A DNA stretch of 19,835 nucleotides, from assembly GCA_902489665.1 (NCBI GenBank), contig CABUAT010000036.1, forward strand, positions 1 through 19,835, in the 5' to 3' direction. Of this stretch, positions 1 to 7,760 are shown one piece after another. Below the pieces are notes generated by a model. That model saw only the letters and a list, made by a program, of their open reading frames with translations, did no database searches and was not told where the DNA came from. The stretch is from an uncultured Collinsella sp. Its GTDB lineage: Bacteria > Actinomycetota > Coriobacteriia > Coriobacteriales > Coriobacteriaceae. The position numbers and the translations under genes are program-made. Positions within the stretch are counted from its first letter, which is position 1. Each line of letters opens with the position of its first letter.

Positions 1-26
1 TGGACGGCACCGAGCCGTACGCTTGA
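1..26 (+). CDS. 3' end of an unidentified upstream gene
   Basis: Reading from base 3 gives D-G-T-E-P-Y-A followed by TGA at 24-26, and a strong terminator follows 6 bases later. This fits the last codons of a + strand gene that starts outside the window. Seven residues are too few to name a family. Confidence 0.5.
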
Positions 27-32
27 ACTTGG

Positions 33-64
33 AAGGGGGAGGCCTCGCGGCCTCCCCCTTTTTT
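33..64 (+). terminator. Intrinsic terminator of the upstream gene
   Basis: A perfect 12-bp stem (33-44 with 49-60), loop TCGC, ends in an uninterrupted T run (59-64). It separates the gene to the left from the acpS operon. Confidence 0.92.
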
Positions 65-78
65 GCGTTTACGGGCTT

Positions 79-108
79 TTGTCTCACATAGTAGCTGTGT
101 TTTATAAC
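79..108 (+). promoter_or_regulatory. Candidate upstream promoter P1 of the acpS operon
   Basis: TTGTCT (79-84) and TATAAC (103-108) are separated by 18 bases. They match the sigma-A consensus at 4/6 and 5/6. The site lies between the upstream terminator and acpS. It is a sequence match only. Confidence 0.4.
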
Positions 109-114
109 CCTCGT

Positions 115-144
115 TTGTCGCATCTTCTGCGAACGGGCTACAAT
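115..144 (+). promoter_or_regulatory. Candidate downstream promoter P2 of the acpS operon
   Basis: TTGTCG (115-120) and TACAAT (139-144) are separated by 18 bases. The -10 matches 5/6. Transcription would start near 151, about 13 bases before the acpS ribosome binding site. Of the two candidates this one is better placed. Confidence 0.5.
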
Positions 145-173
145 AACTTAGTCTGTGCGATATGGAGGTGAAC

Positions 174-713
174 ATGGCTGAAGCTGGTATCGGCGTTGAT
201 ATCGTCGAGATTTCCCGCATGAAATCAATTCTTGAAAAGACGCCGTCGTTTGCTCGGCGTGTGTTTACCGAAGAAGAGCGTGCGTATTGCGATGCATCAT
301 CGCGTCCCGCTGCTCACTATGCGAGCCGCTTTGCTTCGCGCGAGGCGGTACTTAAAGCTCTCGGCACGGGTTTTAGTCAAGGCGTGGGTCGCAAGGATGT
401 TTCGGTTACGCGTGATAAACTCGGCAAACCGAAGGCGCTGCTTTCGGGCCGTGCTCTCGAGATCGCTCAAGAACTGGGTGTTGTTGAAGTCGCTCTTTCC
501 ATTACGCTTACAGGAGATTTGGCCGTTGCGAATGCCATCGCGATTACCGAAGATGCTCGGCCTAAGCCAAAAGAGGAAAAGGTGAGCACCAAGAAACGCG
601 TAGCGCAGACATTTAAAGAGGCTCGCTCTGTTTTAGATGAGCTTGAGCAGCTGCAGAATTCAGCATTGACGGAGCACCTGGGCGATGCTTCGCAAGATAC
701 GCTAGGAGCATAG
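174..713 (+). CDS. acpS: Holo-[acyl-carrier-protein] synthase
   Basis: AcpS moves the 4'-phosphopantetheine arm of coenzyme A onto the serine of apo-ACP, making it competent for fatty-acid synthesis in the cytoplasm. The 179-residue product has both family motifs: GVDIVEI near the N-terminus (metal-binding Asp9) and FASREAVLKALGTGF (Glu57, Lys61). I chose the ATG at 174 because GGAGGTG (164-170) sits just before it. An in-frame ATG at 162 overlaps that ribosome binding site and lacks one of its own. AcpS proteins are usually about 120-130 residues. Here residues from about 128 form an extra charged tail (KPKEEK, then a helix-like stretch with ELEQLQ) of unknown role. The gene opens an operon and its stop codon directly abuts the next ATG. 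Confidence 0.93.
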   Translation: MAEAGIGVDIVEISRMKSILEKTPSFARRVFTEEERAYCDASSRPAAHYASRFASREAVLKALGTGFSQGVGRKDVSVTRDKLGKPKALLSGRALEIAQELGVVEVALSITLTGDLAVANAIAITEDARPKPKEEKVSTKKRVAQTFKEARSVLDELEQLQNSALTEHLGDASQDTLGA

Positions 714-2330
714 ATGAAACCGGTTTTGAGTACCGAAGAAGTCGTTCGTCTCGAGGATATCATCGAACGCGAAGGGACTTCGAAGGCCGAGCTTATGGAG
801 CTAGCGGGTGAGTTTGCCGCCAACGAGGTCTTGAAGCTCAATCCCGATCGGGTTCTCGTTCTGGTCGGTTTTGGTAATAATGGCGGCGACGGTTGGGTTG
901 CCGCCGATATCCTGAGCCATAAGGGTGTGGACGTCGATATCGTTTCTCCGGTTGAGCCGGATGAGATTCCTGCTGCTCTGGCACGTCATGTTGCTCGTCG
1001 TACCGCCGGCCGCGATGTGCACGTTTGCGTCGGCCCCTCGCGTGACGAACTCGAGGTTTTGATCGATAAGGCCGATGTTGTTGTCGATGCCATTTTTGGT
1101 ACCGGTTTCCACGGGAATCTGCGTGCGCCGTTCTCCATCTGGATTCCTACGGTCAATGAATGCGCCGATTGTGTCATATCCATTGATGTCCCCTCGGGCC
1201 TGAATGCCGAGACGGGCGTTGTTGATGACGACTGTATTCGTGCCGAGCATACGGTGACGATGATTGCGCCCAAGATTGGTCTGTATAGCGCTGATGGTCC
1301 TGAGTATGCTGGCGATTTGATCTGCGGCAATCTTTACGACCGTCTTGACGAGGTCATCGATGATGTCGACCATGCCGCCGAGATTGTCGAGCCCGGTGAC
1401 TTAGTTGATTACTTTGCCCCACTACCTACGAATATCGATAAGTATTCCCGTGGCTCTGTGCTTATTGTCGCCGGATCTGCGCAATATCCTGGTGCTGCCA
1501 TTATGGCGGCCAAGTCTGCAGCTCGCGCGGGTGCTGGTTACGTGGCAGTCGCGGCTCCTGACGCCTGCGCCAATCTTATTCGCATGGCACTTCCTTCGAT
1601 TCCCGTCTTTGCTATTCCGTCTGATTCCCGCGGCTCCTTTGGCGCCGCTGCGCGCATGACGGTGTGCGAGATTGCAAAGAAGTACAGCTGTGTACTGTGC
1701 GGTCCCGGTATGACGACATCTGCCGGCGCTATGCAGGTGGTTTCGGGCTTGCTCGAGCTTGATGTGCCGCTTATCTTGGACGCCGATGCACTCAACTGCC
1801 TTGCTAAGATTGCCATTGACGGTATTGATAGTAATCCCGAGATGTATCGTCGCGAGCAGCCGTTGGTTATGACGCCGCACTATCGTGAACTTTCGCGTCT
1901 GGTTGCCGGTGACGAGGTGAACGACCTTGGTACTGCGATTGCGGCCGCGCAGAAGGTTGTCTGGGCTGCAGGCTCTGACAATCTGGTGGTCATTGCCAAG
2001 GGGCCGACGACGGCTATCTGTGGCGTTGAGCGTGTGCTGCTGCCGCTCTCGGGTCCGGCTTCTCTGGCAACTGCCGGTTCGGGTGATGTTCTCGCGGGTA
2101 TTTTGGCCGGCACGCTTGCCACCATGCGCGACGAGATGGATCGTTGGGAGTTGCTGTATTCGTACGCCGTCGCACTTCACAGCTACGCCGGTTTTGCCGC
2201 GGCGACGGAGTATGGTGAGAAGAGCGTCATCGCGACCGATCTTATCGACTTGATCGGTCCGGCCATGGAACTGGCGGCAAAGGATGCGCTCGAAGATCTG
2301 GGAATCATGGACGAAGGGTCGGATGACTAA
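714..2330 (+). CDS. nnr: Bifunctional NAD(P)H-hydrate epimerase / ADP-dependent dehydratase
   Basis: This enzyme repairs damaged NAD(P)H hydrates. The N-terminal YjeF_N domain interconverts the R and S epimers, and the C-terminal ribokinase-like domain dehydrates the S form using ADP. The 538 residues fit the full two-domain form. The epimerase half (about 1-215) shows GFGNNGGDG (52-60) and IDVPSGLNAETG. The dehydratase half (about 235-530) shows GSAQYPGAA, LILDADALN, TPHYREL and the GSGD motif with Asp458. AGGAG (704-708) precedes the ATG, which follows the acpS stop with no gap, so translational coupling is likely. No key residue appears missing. Confidence 0.95.
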   Translation: MKPVLSTEEVVRLEDIIEREGTSKAELMELAGEFAANEVLKLNPDRVLVLVGFGNNGGDGWVAADILSHKGVDVDIVSPVEPDEIPAALARHVARRTAGRDVHVCVGPSRDELEVLIDKADVVVDAIFGTGFHGNLRAPFSIWIPTVNECADCVISIDVPSGLNAETGVVDDDCIRAEHTVTMIAPKIGLYSADGPEYAGDLICGNLYDRLDEVIDDVDHAAEIVEPGDLVDYFAPLPTNIDKYSRGSVLIVAGSAQYPGAAIMAAKSAARAGAGYVAVAAPDACANLIRMALPSIPVFAIPSDSRGSFGAAARMTVCEIAKKYSCVLCGPGMTTSAGAMQVVSGLLELDVPLILDADALNCLAKIAIDGIDSNPEMYRREQPLVMTPHYRELSRLVAGDEVNDLGTAIAAAQKVVWAAGSDNLVVIAKGPTTAICGVERVLLPLSGPASLATAGSGDVLAGILAGTLATMRDEMDRWELLYSYAVALHSYAGFAAATEYGEKSVIATDLIDLIGPAMELAAKDALEDLGIMDEGSDD

Positions 2331-2332
2331 TC

Positions 2333-3478
2333 ATGAATAAAGCCGATTTGACGCGCTGGTCCTGGGTCGAGATCGACCGCGGGGCGCTCCGTCGCAACAC
2401 GAGGGCCTATAAGAACTTGCTGAATCCACGTCAGCGCCTGTGCTGCGTGGTCAAGGCCGATGCTTATGGTCATGGAGCTGTTGAGTGCGCCAAGATCATG
2501 TATTCGGCCGGTGCCGACATGTTTGCCGTGGCGACGGTTAACGAGGGCGTTGAGCTCCGACAGAGCGGGATTACGAAACCCATCCTCATCCTAAGCGAGC
2601 CGCCCATCGAGGCCATTCCGACGTTGCTCGAGTTTGATATCATGCCTTCGGTCTATACGTCTGACTTTGCTCTTGCGTATGGCGAATGTGCCGTCGCGGC
2701 GGGCAAAGTGGGCAAGTATCATCTCGCCATCGAGACGGGCATGAATCGTATCGGCGTTCACTACACGCAGGTGCTCGACTTTGTCCGCGGTATAAATTTC
2801 CATCGCGGTATTCAGTGCGACGGCGTATTTACGCACTTCGCCACGGCCGATGAACCTTCGGGCTGGGACTACAAGCTGCAGTGTCAGCGCTTTACCGAGG
2901 CCGTTCAGGCCATTAAGGGTGCGGGTTTTGAGTGCGGTATCGTGCACTGCGCCAACACGCCGTCCTCGATGCTCGACCCCTCGATGCATTTTGATATGAT
3001 CCGCGCCGGCGTTGGCTTGTATGGCATGCAGCCGTGCGAGCTGAGTGGCCGCGTGATGCAGCTTGATCCCGTTATGAGCGTCCATGCGCGTGTGACGCGC
3101 GTGGCACACCCTGCGATGGGTGAGGGCGTGGGCTACGGTTTTACCTACCGCGTACCGCGTACGCGCGTTCAGATCTGCACGCTGCCGATCGGTTATGCCG
3201 ATGGCCTATCGCGTACGCTTTCCAATCGTATGGATGTGCTGTATCGCGGCGAGCGTGTGCATCAGGTTGGCAATATCTGCATGGACCAGTTTATGGTCGC
3301 CATTCAGTCCAACCCGGCACACGAGATTCCCGAGGCCGAGTATGGTGACGAGATGATCATTGTCGGCCGCGATGGCGATGCCGAGATCACTATGGACGAG
3401 ATGGCCCGACTGCGCGGAACGATTAACTACGAGGTCGCCTGCGGCTTTGGCATGCGTCTCGACAAGGTCTACGTGTAG
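2333..3478 (+). CDS. alr: Alanine racemase
   Basis: Alr is a PLP enzyme that converts L-alanine to the D-alanine used in peptidoglycan precursors. The 381-residue length is typical. The PLP-binding lysine is Lys41 in VVKADAYGHG, and the second catalytic base is Tyr268 in GVGYGFTY. The family motifs LPIGYADG and GNICMDQFM are also present. The start lies 2 bases after the nnr stop. Only a weak purine stretch (about 2312-2317) lies upstream, so it probably relies on coupling to nnr. A racemase next to nnr and the tsa genes is a common arrangement in Gram-positive bacteria. Confidence 0.96.
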   Translation: MNKADLTRWSWVEIDRGALRRNTRAYKNLLNPRQRLCCVVKADAYGHGAVECAKIMYSAGADMFAVATVNEGVELRQSGITKPILILSEPPIEAIPTLLEFDIMPSVYTSDFALAYGECAVAAGKVGKYHLAIETGMNRIGVHYTQVLDFVRGINFHRGIQCDGVFTHFATADEPSGWDYKLQCQRFTEAVQAIKGAGFECGIVHCANTPSSMLDPSMHFDMIRAGVGLYGMQPCELSGRVMQLDPVMSVHARVTRVAHPAMGEGVGYGFTYRVPRTRVQICTLPIGYADGLSRTLSNRMDVLYRGERVHQVGNICMDQFMVAIQSNPAHEIPEAEYGDEMIIVGRDGDAEITMDEMARLRGTINYEVACGFGMRLDKVYV

Positions 3479-3486
3479 GAGCCGCT

Positions 3487-4107
3487 ATGGGCGTCATGCA
3501 CATCCCCGGCCATACCCATCAGGCACCACGTGAGGTCGCACTCGAGGAAATTGAGGCCGTTCTGGGCGATTGCCACCTCTGCCAGCTCTACCAGTCGCGT
3601 CACAATATCGTGTTTGGCGTGGGAAACCCCCGCGCTCGCGTGATGTTTATTGGTGAGGCGCCGGGCCGCAATGAGGATTTGCAGGGCGAGCCCTTTGTGG
3701 GGGCGGCAGGCGAGGACCTCAACGGCATTTTGTCGCTGGCGGGCCTCAAACGCGAAGACGTCTACATTGCCAACGTGCTTAAGTGCCGCCCGCCGGGAAA
3801 CCGCAATCCGCGTCCCGAGGAAGTGCTGGCTTGCTCGCCGTTTTTGCGTGAGCAGATTCGAAGCATCTGGCCCGATATTATCGTGACGCTCGGCAACCCC
3901 GCGACGCACTTTGTGCTTAAGACCGAGATTGGCATTACTAAGCTGCGCGGCAGGTTCCACCAGATGGGGCATTTTGTAGTAATGCCCACGTTCCATCCGG
4001 CAGCAGCGCTGCGCAATCCGGCGTGGCAGGAGCTGCTGGAGGAAGACTTTAAGATGCTGGGCGACTATCTGGAGCGACATCCCGCACCAGAGGACGCCTC
4101 GGAATAA
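3487..4107 (+). CDS. Family-4 uracil-DNA glycosylase (4Fe-4S)
   Basis: It removes uracil from DNA, starting base-excision repair of deaminated cytosine. The 206-residue protein has the family-4 active-site motif GEAPGRNED (56-64), NVLKCRPPGNRNP (from 96) and a C-terminal TFHPAAALRNP with His170. Four cysteines at 29, 32, 100 and 116 are spaced as iron-sulfur cluster ligands. AGGAG (3477-3481) overlaps the alr stop and precedes the ATG by 5 bases. A second in-frame ATG at 3496 is possible but less well placed. The locus suggests co-expression with the rest of the operon, with no evident functional link to alr. Confidence 0.93.
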   Translation: MGVMHIPGHTHQAPREVALEEIEAVLGDCHLCQLYQSRHNIVFGVGNPRARVMFIGEAPGRNEDLQGEPFVGAAGEDLNGILSLAGLKREDVYIANVLKCRPPGNRNPRPEEVLACSPFLREQIRSIWPDIIVTLGNPATHFVLKTEIGITKLRGRFHQMGHFVVMPTFHPAAALRNPAWQELLEEDFKMLGDYLERHPAPEDASE

Positions 4108-4119
4108 TAAGGAGCATAT

Positions 4120-4626
4120 ATGTCCCTGGAGCGCCTGGGGGTAGGTACTTACAAAACGACTTGCGCTGCCGATACGGAGTACTTTGGCAAGCTAATTGCA
4201 CCGTGCCTTGAGGACGGCGATGTGCTCATCCTGACCGGTGGCCTGGGAGTGGGCAAAACTCACTTTACCAAGGGCGTCTCGCGCGGGCTGGGCGATGGGC
4301 ATATGGTTACGAGCCCTACGTTTGCGCTCATGGCCGTTCACGATCAAGGTCGTATTCCGCTGTTTCATTTTGATCTATACCGCCTGGAGCATGCCTACGA
4401 GCTCGAGGATACGGGCATTTTCGATGTGCTGGGCTATGAGGGTGCTTGCCTGCTGGAATGGGGCGAACAATTCCAGGACGAGCTGACGGATGAGTATCTT
4501 TCGGTGACGCTCAAGCGTGATGAGGGCGACAGCGATGTGCGAACGATAACGCTCGAGGCGCACGGTGACCGCGCAATGGAGCTTTCCCATTTGATTGATA
4601 AGGCTGTACAAGATGAGCTTGCATAA
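4120..4626 (+). CDS. tsaE: tRNA t6A37 biosynthesis ATPase TsaE
   Basis: TsaE is the ATPase that drives turnover of the TsaB-TsaD complex, which adds threonylcarbamoyl to A37 of ANN-decoding tRNAs. The 168-residue product has the Walker A motif GGLGVGKT (40-47), VTSPTFALM, HFDLYRL and LLEWGEQ, all characteristic of the family. AAGGAG (4109-4114) precedes the ATG. Its last 14 bases overlap the start of the following TsaB-RimI-TsaD gene, so the partners are probably translationally coupled. The remaining t6A enzyme, TsaC/Sua5, is not in the window. Confidence 0.95.
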   Translation: MSLERLGVGTYKTTCAADTEYFGKLIAPCLEDGDVLILTGGLGVGKTHFTKGVSRGLGDGHMVTSPTFALMAVHDQGRIPLFHFDLYRLEHAYELEDTGIFDVLGYEGACLLEWGEQFQDELTDEYLSVTLKRDEGDSDVRTITLEAHGDRAMELSHLIDKAVQDELA

Positions 4627-6997
4627 CGACAATGCGCTGGTGGTGGCGCTCGATACTTCGACCGACATGCTTGCCTGCGCGGCAAGCTGGATTGATGGGC
4701 AGACGGGCGAGACGAAGCTCGTGAGCGGCGACCACATGTGTCGCCGTCACGCCAACGTTGAGCTCGTGAATACCGTTGATGGCGTGCTGGCTCAAACCGG
4801 TCTGGATCGCAGCGATGTTGGTTGCTACGTGGTCGGCCGCGGTCCGGGGTCGTTTACGGGTGTGCGCATCGGCATCTCCACTGCCAAGGGCCTCGCACGT
4901 GGTGCCAATGTTCCGCTGCTGGGCGTGTCGACGCTCGACGCTTGCGCTTGGACGGCGTGGAAGGCTGGCGTGCGCGGCAAGCTTGGTATCTTGGCCGATG
5001 CTATGCGCGGTGAGGTATATCCAGCGCTGTATATGCTGGTCGATGAGGGCCCCGAGCGTCAATTTGAGCGCGAACACGTGGTCAAGGCCGCCGTGGCGCT
5101 CAATGAGTGGCGCCAAGCAGCGGACTGGGACCAGCTTCAGCTGACCGGTGACGGTCTCGTGCGCTATGGCAAGCTGCTGGGTGAGGACGAGACCGCCCGC
5201 TGCGTGGAGCGCGACCTGTGGTGGCCTTCGGGCGAGGGCTTGCTGCTCGCGCACGCTGCGGGTGACGGCGATCCGGCCCGCGTCTTGCCGATTTACACGC
5301 GCCTTTCGGATGCCGAGGAAAACGAGCGCAAGCGTCTTGGTCTTGCCGAGAGTGCGCAGAGCGAAATTACGGGCGTTGCCGATGAGCTCGCCGGTCGTCA
5401 TCTGCAGTTCCGTCCCATGGGCGCGGCGGATGCCGAGGGCGCGAGCGCGCTAGAGGCTGCCTGCTTTGAAGGTGCCGGACACGAGGCGTGGACGCCGGGC
5501 ATGTTCCTGTCCGAACTGGGCGAGGACGTCGCTGCGCCGCGTAGTTGGTGGGTGGCACACGACGACGGCAAACTGCTGGGCCTTGCCGGCGGTATGGTCG
5601 TGGACGGTGATGTGCAGATTCTGGATGTCGCCGTCGACCCGGCACATCGCCGTGAGGGCATTGCCCGCAAGCTGCTGTCGCATGTGAGCTATGATGCCCA
5701 AATGCTCGGCTGCACCACGGCTTCGCTCGAGGTCGAGGACGGCAACGAGGGAGCGATCGCGCTTTATAACGCTCTGGGCTTTACCGAGGTGGGTCGTCGC
5801 CGCGGCTACTATGGTGCCGGCAAAGACGCCATCGTCATGACGGCCCCACTTCCCCTCGTACTTCCGGTCGACAATGCTTCGCCCGAGCCGACGGCGGCAG
5901 AGCAGCGCGTGTGGCCGCTGCCTGCGCCTGGGCGCTCAGAGGTGGAGCGTGCCGAAATTGAGCATCGCCGCCTAGTACTCGCTATCGAGAGCTCCTGCGA
6001 CGAGACGGCGGTGGCGATTATCGATGCGGATGGCAATATGCTGGCCAACCAGGTGTCGACACAGATTGATTTTCACGCCCGCTTTGGCGGCGTGGTGCCC
6101 GAGATCGCCTCGCGCAAACACGTTGAGGTTATCGTGAGTGTCGTGGATGCGGCGCTTGAGGATGCCGCAGCATCGCTTGGTCTTGAGGGTGGAGCCATTG
6201 CCCCCAGCGAGCTTGCCGCCGTGGGCGTGACACAGGGTCCGGGCCTGGTGGGCGCGCTCGTGGTTGGCGTCGCCTTCGCCAAGGGCTTTGCCTACGCTGC
6301 CGGCAAGCCGCTCGTGTGCGTCAATCATCTTGAGGGTCATCTGTTTGCCAACCTGCTGGCGCAACCCGACCTCAAACCGCCGTTTATCTTCACGCTTGTC
6401 TCGGGTGGGCACACCATGCTCGTGCACGTGAAGGCGTGGGGCGACTACGAGGTGCTCGGTGAGACGCTCGACGACGCTGTGGGCGAGGCCTTCGACAAGG
6501 TAGCCAAGGCGTTGGGTCTGGGCTATCCCGGTGGCCCCATCATCTCCAAGCTGGCCGAGACGGGCAATCCCCGCGCGATCGATTTCCCCCGCGCGCTTAA
6601 CAGCAGGGGAGACTATCGTTTCTCGCTTTCGGGCCTCAAGACGGCGGTGACGCTCTACATCGAGCAAGAGACCAAAGCCGGGCGCACGATTCACCTGCCC
6701 GATCTGGCGGCTTCGTTTGAGGCGGCTGTCTTTGACGTGCAGTACAAGAAGGCCAAAAACGCATTGCACGCTACCGGATGTAAGGAATACTGCATCGGCG
6801 GCGGCGTCTCGGCCAACCCGCATCTGCGCGAGATGATGATCAAGAAGCTTGGACGTCAGGGGATTCGCGTAACGGTGCCGCCCTTGTCTGCCTGTACCGA
6901 TAACGCAGCCATGATCGCGGAGGTCGCCCGCCGTAAATTCGACCGAGGTGAAATCTCGCCGTTCGACGTCGACGCCGATCCGAACATGACGCTGTAG
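4613..6997 (+). CDS. Trifunctional TsaB-RimI-TsaD fusion protein
   Basis: One 794-residue reading frame joins three proteins that are usually separate. Residues 1 to about 245 are TsaB, the scaffold partner, with GRGPGSFTGVRIG (75-87). Residues about 264-412 are a RimI-type GNAT N-acetyltransferase (ribosomal protein S18 acetylation in E. coli), with the acetyl-CoA loop RREGIA (346-351) and NEGAIALYNALGF. Residues about 453-794 are TsaD, the catalytic threonylcarbamoyl transferase, with AIESSCDET (457-465), metal ligands His572 and His576 in HLEGH, and SGGHTMLV. Linkers are charged or Pro/Ala-rich. The ATG at 4613 overlaps tsaE. An in-frame TTG at 4595 is less likely. No frameshift or stop interrupts the joins, so the fusion looks genuine. 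A standalone reading would be tsaB, rimI and tsaD. Confidence 0.95.
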   Translation: MSLHNDNALVVALDTSTDMLACAASWIDGQTGETKLVSGDHMCRRHANVELVNTVDGVLAQTGLDRSDVGCYVVGRGPGSFTGVRIGISTAKGLARGANVPLLGVSTLDACAWTAWKAGVRGKLGILADAMRGEVYPALYMLVDEGPERQFEREHVVKAAVALNEWRQAADWDQLQLTGDGLVRYGKLLGEDETARCVERDLWWPSGEGLLLAHAAGDGDPARVLPIYTRLSDAEENERKRLGLAESAQSEITGVADELAGRHLQFRPMGAADAEGASALEAACFEGAGHEAWTPGMFLSELGEDVAAPRSWWVAHDDGKLLGLAGGMVVDGDVQILDVAVDPAHRREGIARKLLSHVSYDAQMLGCTTASLEVEDGNEGAIALYNALGFTEVGRRRGYYGAGKDAIVMTAPLPLVLPVDNASPEPTAAEQRVWPLPAPGRSEVERAEIEHRRLVLAIESSCDETAVAIIDADGNMLANQVSTQIDFHARFGGVVPEIASRKHVEVIVSVVDAALEDAAASLGLEGGAIAPSELAAVGVTQGPGLVGALVVGVAFAKGFAYAAGKPLVCVNHLEGHLFANLLAQPDLKPPFIFTLVSGGHTMLVHVKAWGDYEVLGETLDDAVGEAFDKVAKALGLGYPGGPIISKLAETGNPRAIDFPRALNSRGDYRFSLSGLKTAVTLYIEQETKAGRTIHLPDLAASFEAAVFDVQYKKAKNALHATGCKEYCIGGGVSANPHLREMMIKKLGRQGIRVTVPPLSACTDNAAMIAEVARRKFDRGEISPFDVDADPNMTL

Positions 6998-7009
6998 CTG
7001 GTACGGCGC

Positions 7010-7133
7010 GGTCCCCGGACGGAGGGGCCGGATATAAGGTTTCCTGCTCTACAGTCCTGCGCAAGAAGAAGGCCACTTCTTTGCGTGCGGAACTCGCGAT
7101 AAACCTTATATCCGGCCCCTCCGTCCGGGGACC
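7010..7133. repeat. Long hairpin element, copy 1
   Basis: A perfect 33-bp inverted repeat (7010-7042 with 7101-7133) encloses 58 bases. Inside are two conserved flanks (7043-7065 and about 7080-7101) around a small 6-bp stem (7066-7071 with 7076-7081, loop GCCA). Both flanks recur exactly, in reverse orientation, in the element at 7275-7427, although the outer arms differ. It starts 12 bases after the tsaD stop and could end that transcript, but only a weak T-rich stretch follows. Confidence 0.9.
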
Positions 7134-7274
7134 TTTCTGTATCGATATAGCTTCTGGGCTGGTTTGGCGTCGACAACGTCCAGCAAGGTTAACAAGCCAG
7201 CGTCGAATTTCCGGCGTTCTTTAGTTGAAAGAAAAAGTTGGCGTGCGGAGCTTTGCTCCGCATTTGGGATGGGA
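7134..7274. other. Spacer between the two hairpin elements
   Basis: No convincing gene is seen. A perfect 8-bp hairpin, TGCGGAGC / GCTCCGCA with loop TTT, lies at 7244-7262 and is followed by only three Ts, so it is at best a weak terminator. Short open frames here run into the hairpin arms on both strands and have no ribosome binding site. Confidence 0.5.
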
Positions 7275-7427
7275 GCCCCTGAGAGCCGCGGGAGCCGGGC
7301 GGCGCATATGAACTTTATCGCGAGTTCCGCACGCAAAGGAAAGCACTTAATGTGCTTTCCGTCTTGCGCAGGACTGTAGAGCAGGAAAGTTCATATGCGC
7401 CGCCCGGCTCCCGCGGCTCTCAGGGGC
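7275..7427. repeat. Long hairpin element, copy 2 (inverted relative to copy 1)
   Basis: A perfect 42-bp inverted repeat (7275-7316 with 7386-7427) encloses a core that is the reverse complement of the copy 1 core. The 22-base flank is at 7316-7337 and the 23-base flank at 7363-7385, identical to those of copy 1. Between them is a 9-bp stem (7338-7346 with 7352-7360, loop TTAAT). The arms and the terminal stem differ from copy 1, yet each remains fully paired. Confidence 0.92.
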
Positions 7428-7524
7428 ATCTCTCATGCAAAAACTGTCGTGGGGTAAAGTCCGAGGTCAATGGCGTTTTATACCGAGAAATTCAAAAAAG
7501 TTGAAAATTCATTACAAATTTGCG

Positions 7525-7553
7525 TTGACTTTAGGTAACTAAAGTTTCATACT
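7525..7553 (+). promoter_or_regulatory. Candidate promoter of the cstA leader
   Basis: TTGACT (7525-7530) and CATACT (7548-7553) are separated by 17 bases. The -35 matches 5/6 and the -10 matches 4/6. The predicted start near 7560 gives a leader of about 235 bases before cstA. An AT-rich stretch lies just upstream. Between 7428 and 7524 nothing else is recognisable. Confidence 0.55.
7528..7545. promoter_or_regulatory. Palindrome overlapping the cstA -35 box (possible operator)
   Basis: ACTTTAG-GTAA-CTAAAGT is a perfect 7-bp inverted repeat. It covers the end of the -35 box and most of the spacer, so a bound protein would block RNA polymerase. The cognate regulator is not identifiable from the window. 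Confidence 0.5.
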
Positions 7554-7624
7554 CCTTTTCAACCACTGGGGGATGTGAACACGCACGGATCGTTCGCATC
7601 ATGATTGAAGAGGATTTCTTAGAC

Positions 7625-7669
7625 ATGTTCACGCATCAGCTAAACATTATCAGCGTAGTAATTATCTGA
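7625..7669 (+). CDS. Ile/Val-rich leader peptide upstream of cstA
   Basis: The short frame encodes MFTHQLNIISVVII and stops at TGA 7667-7669. AAGAGGA (7608-7614) precedes the ATG by 10 bases. An in-frame ATG at 7601 would add eight residues but has no well-placed ribosome binding site. Six of the last seven codons are ATT, ATC, GTA, GTA, ATT and ATC. The stop is followed by competing stems and a terminator before cstA. This is the layout of a branched-chain amino-acid attenuator, as at ilv operons. I infer that ribosome pausing at Ile/Val codons controls read-through. The peptide itself probably has no other function. Confidence 0.6.
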   Translation: MFTHQLNIISVVII

Positions 7670-7671
7670 TG

Positions 7672-7709
7672 CGGGTTAGCACATACAGCTAGCCCGTACG
7701 ATAACGGGC
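7672..7709 (+). promoter_or_regulatory. Mutually exclusive stems in the cstA leader
   Basis: CGGGTTAGC (7672-7680) can pair with GCTAGCCCG (7688-7696). Alternatively GCCCGT (7692-7697) can pair with ACGGGC (7704-7709). The pairings share bases, so only one can form. They begin three bases after the leader-peptide stop. A further stem, 7572-7580 with 7592-7600, lies before the peptide, and its left strand could also pair with the start of the peptide frame. How these connect to the terminator is not resolved. Confidence 0.45.
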
Positions 7710-7717
7710 GGCTGATG

Positions 7718-7760
7718 AAGATGAGGGCCGTCGAGCGCAACCGACGGCCCTCATCTTTTA
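7718..7760 (+). terminator. Intrinsic terminator in the cstA leader (attenuator)
   Basis: A 16-bp perfect stem (7718-7733 with 7742-7757), loop AGCGCAAC, leads into a short T stretch. It lies between the leader peptide and cstA on the same strand, with no intervening gene to terminate. A conditional terminator is therefore the simplest reading. Confidence 0.8.

Noticed and set aside
7106..7336. A 76-codon minus-strand frame between the hairpin elements.
   Set aside because: It starts and ends inside hairpin arms, has no ribosome binding site, and resembles nothing I recognise.
7570..7760. A T-box riboswitch as an explanation of the cstA leader.
   Set aside because: The conserved T-box sequence (AGGGTGGNACCGCG) is absent, whereas a translated Ile/Val leader peptide is present.
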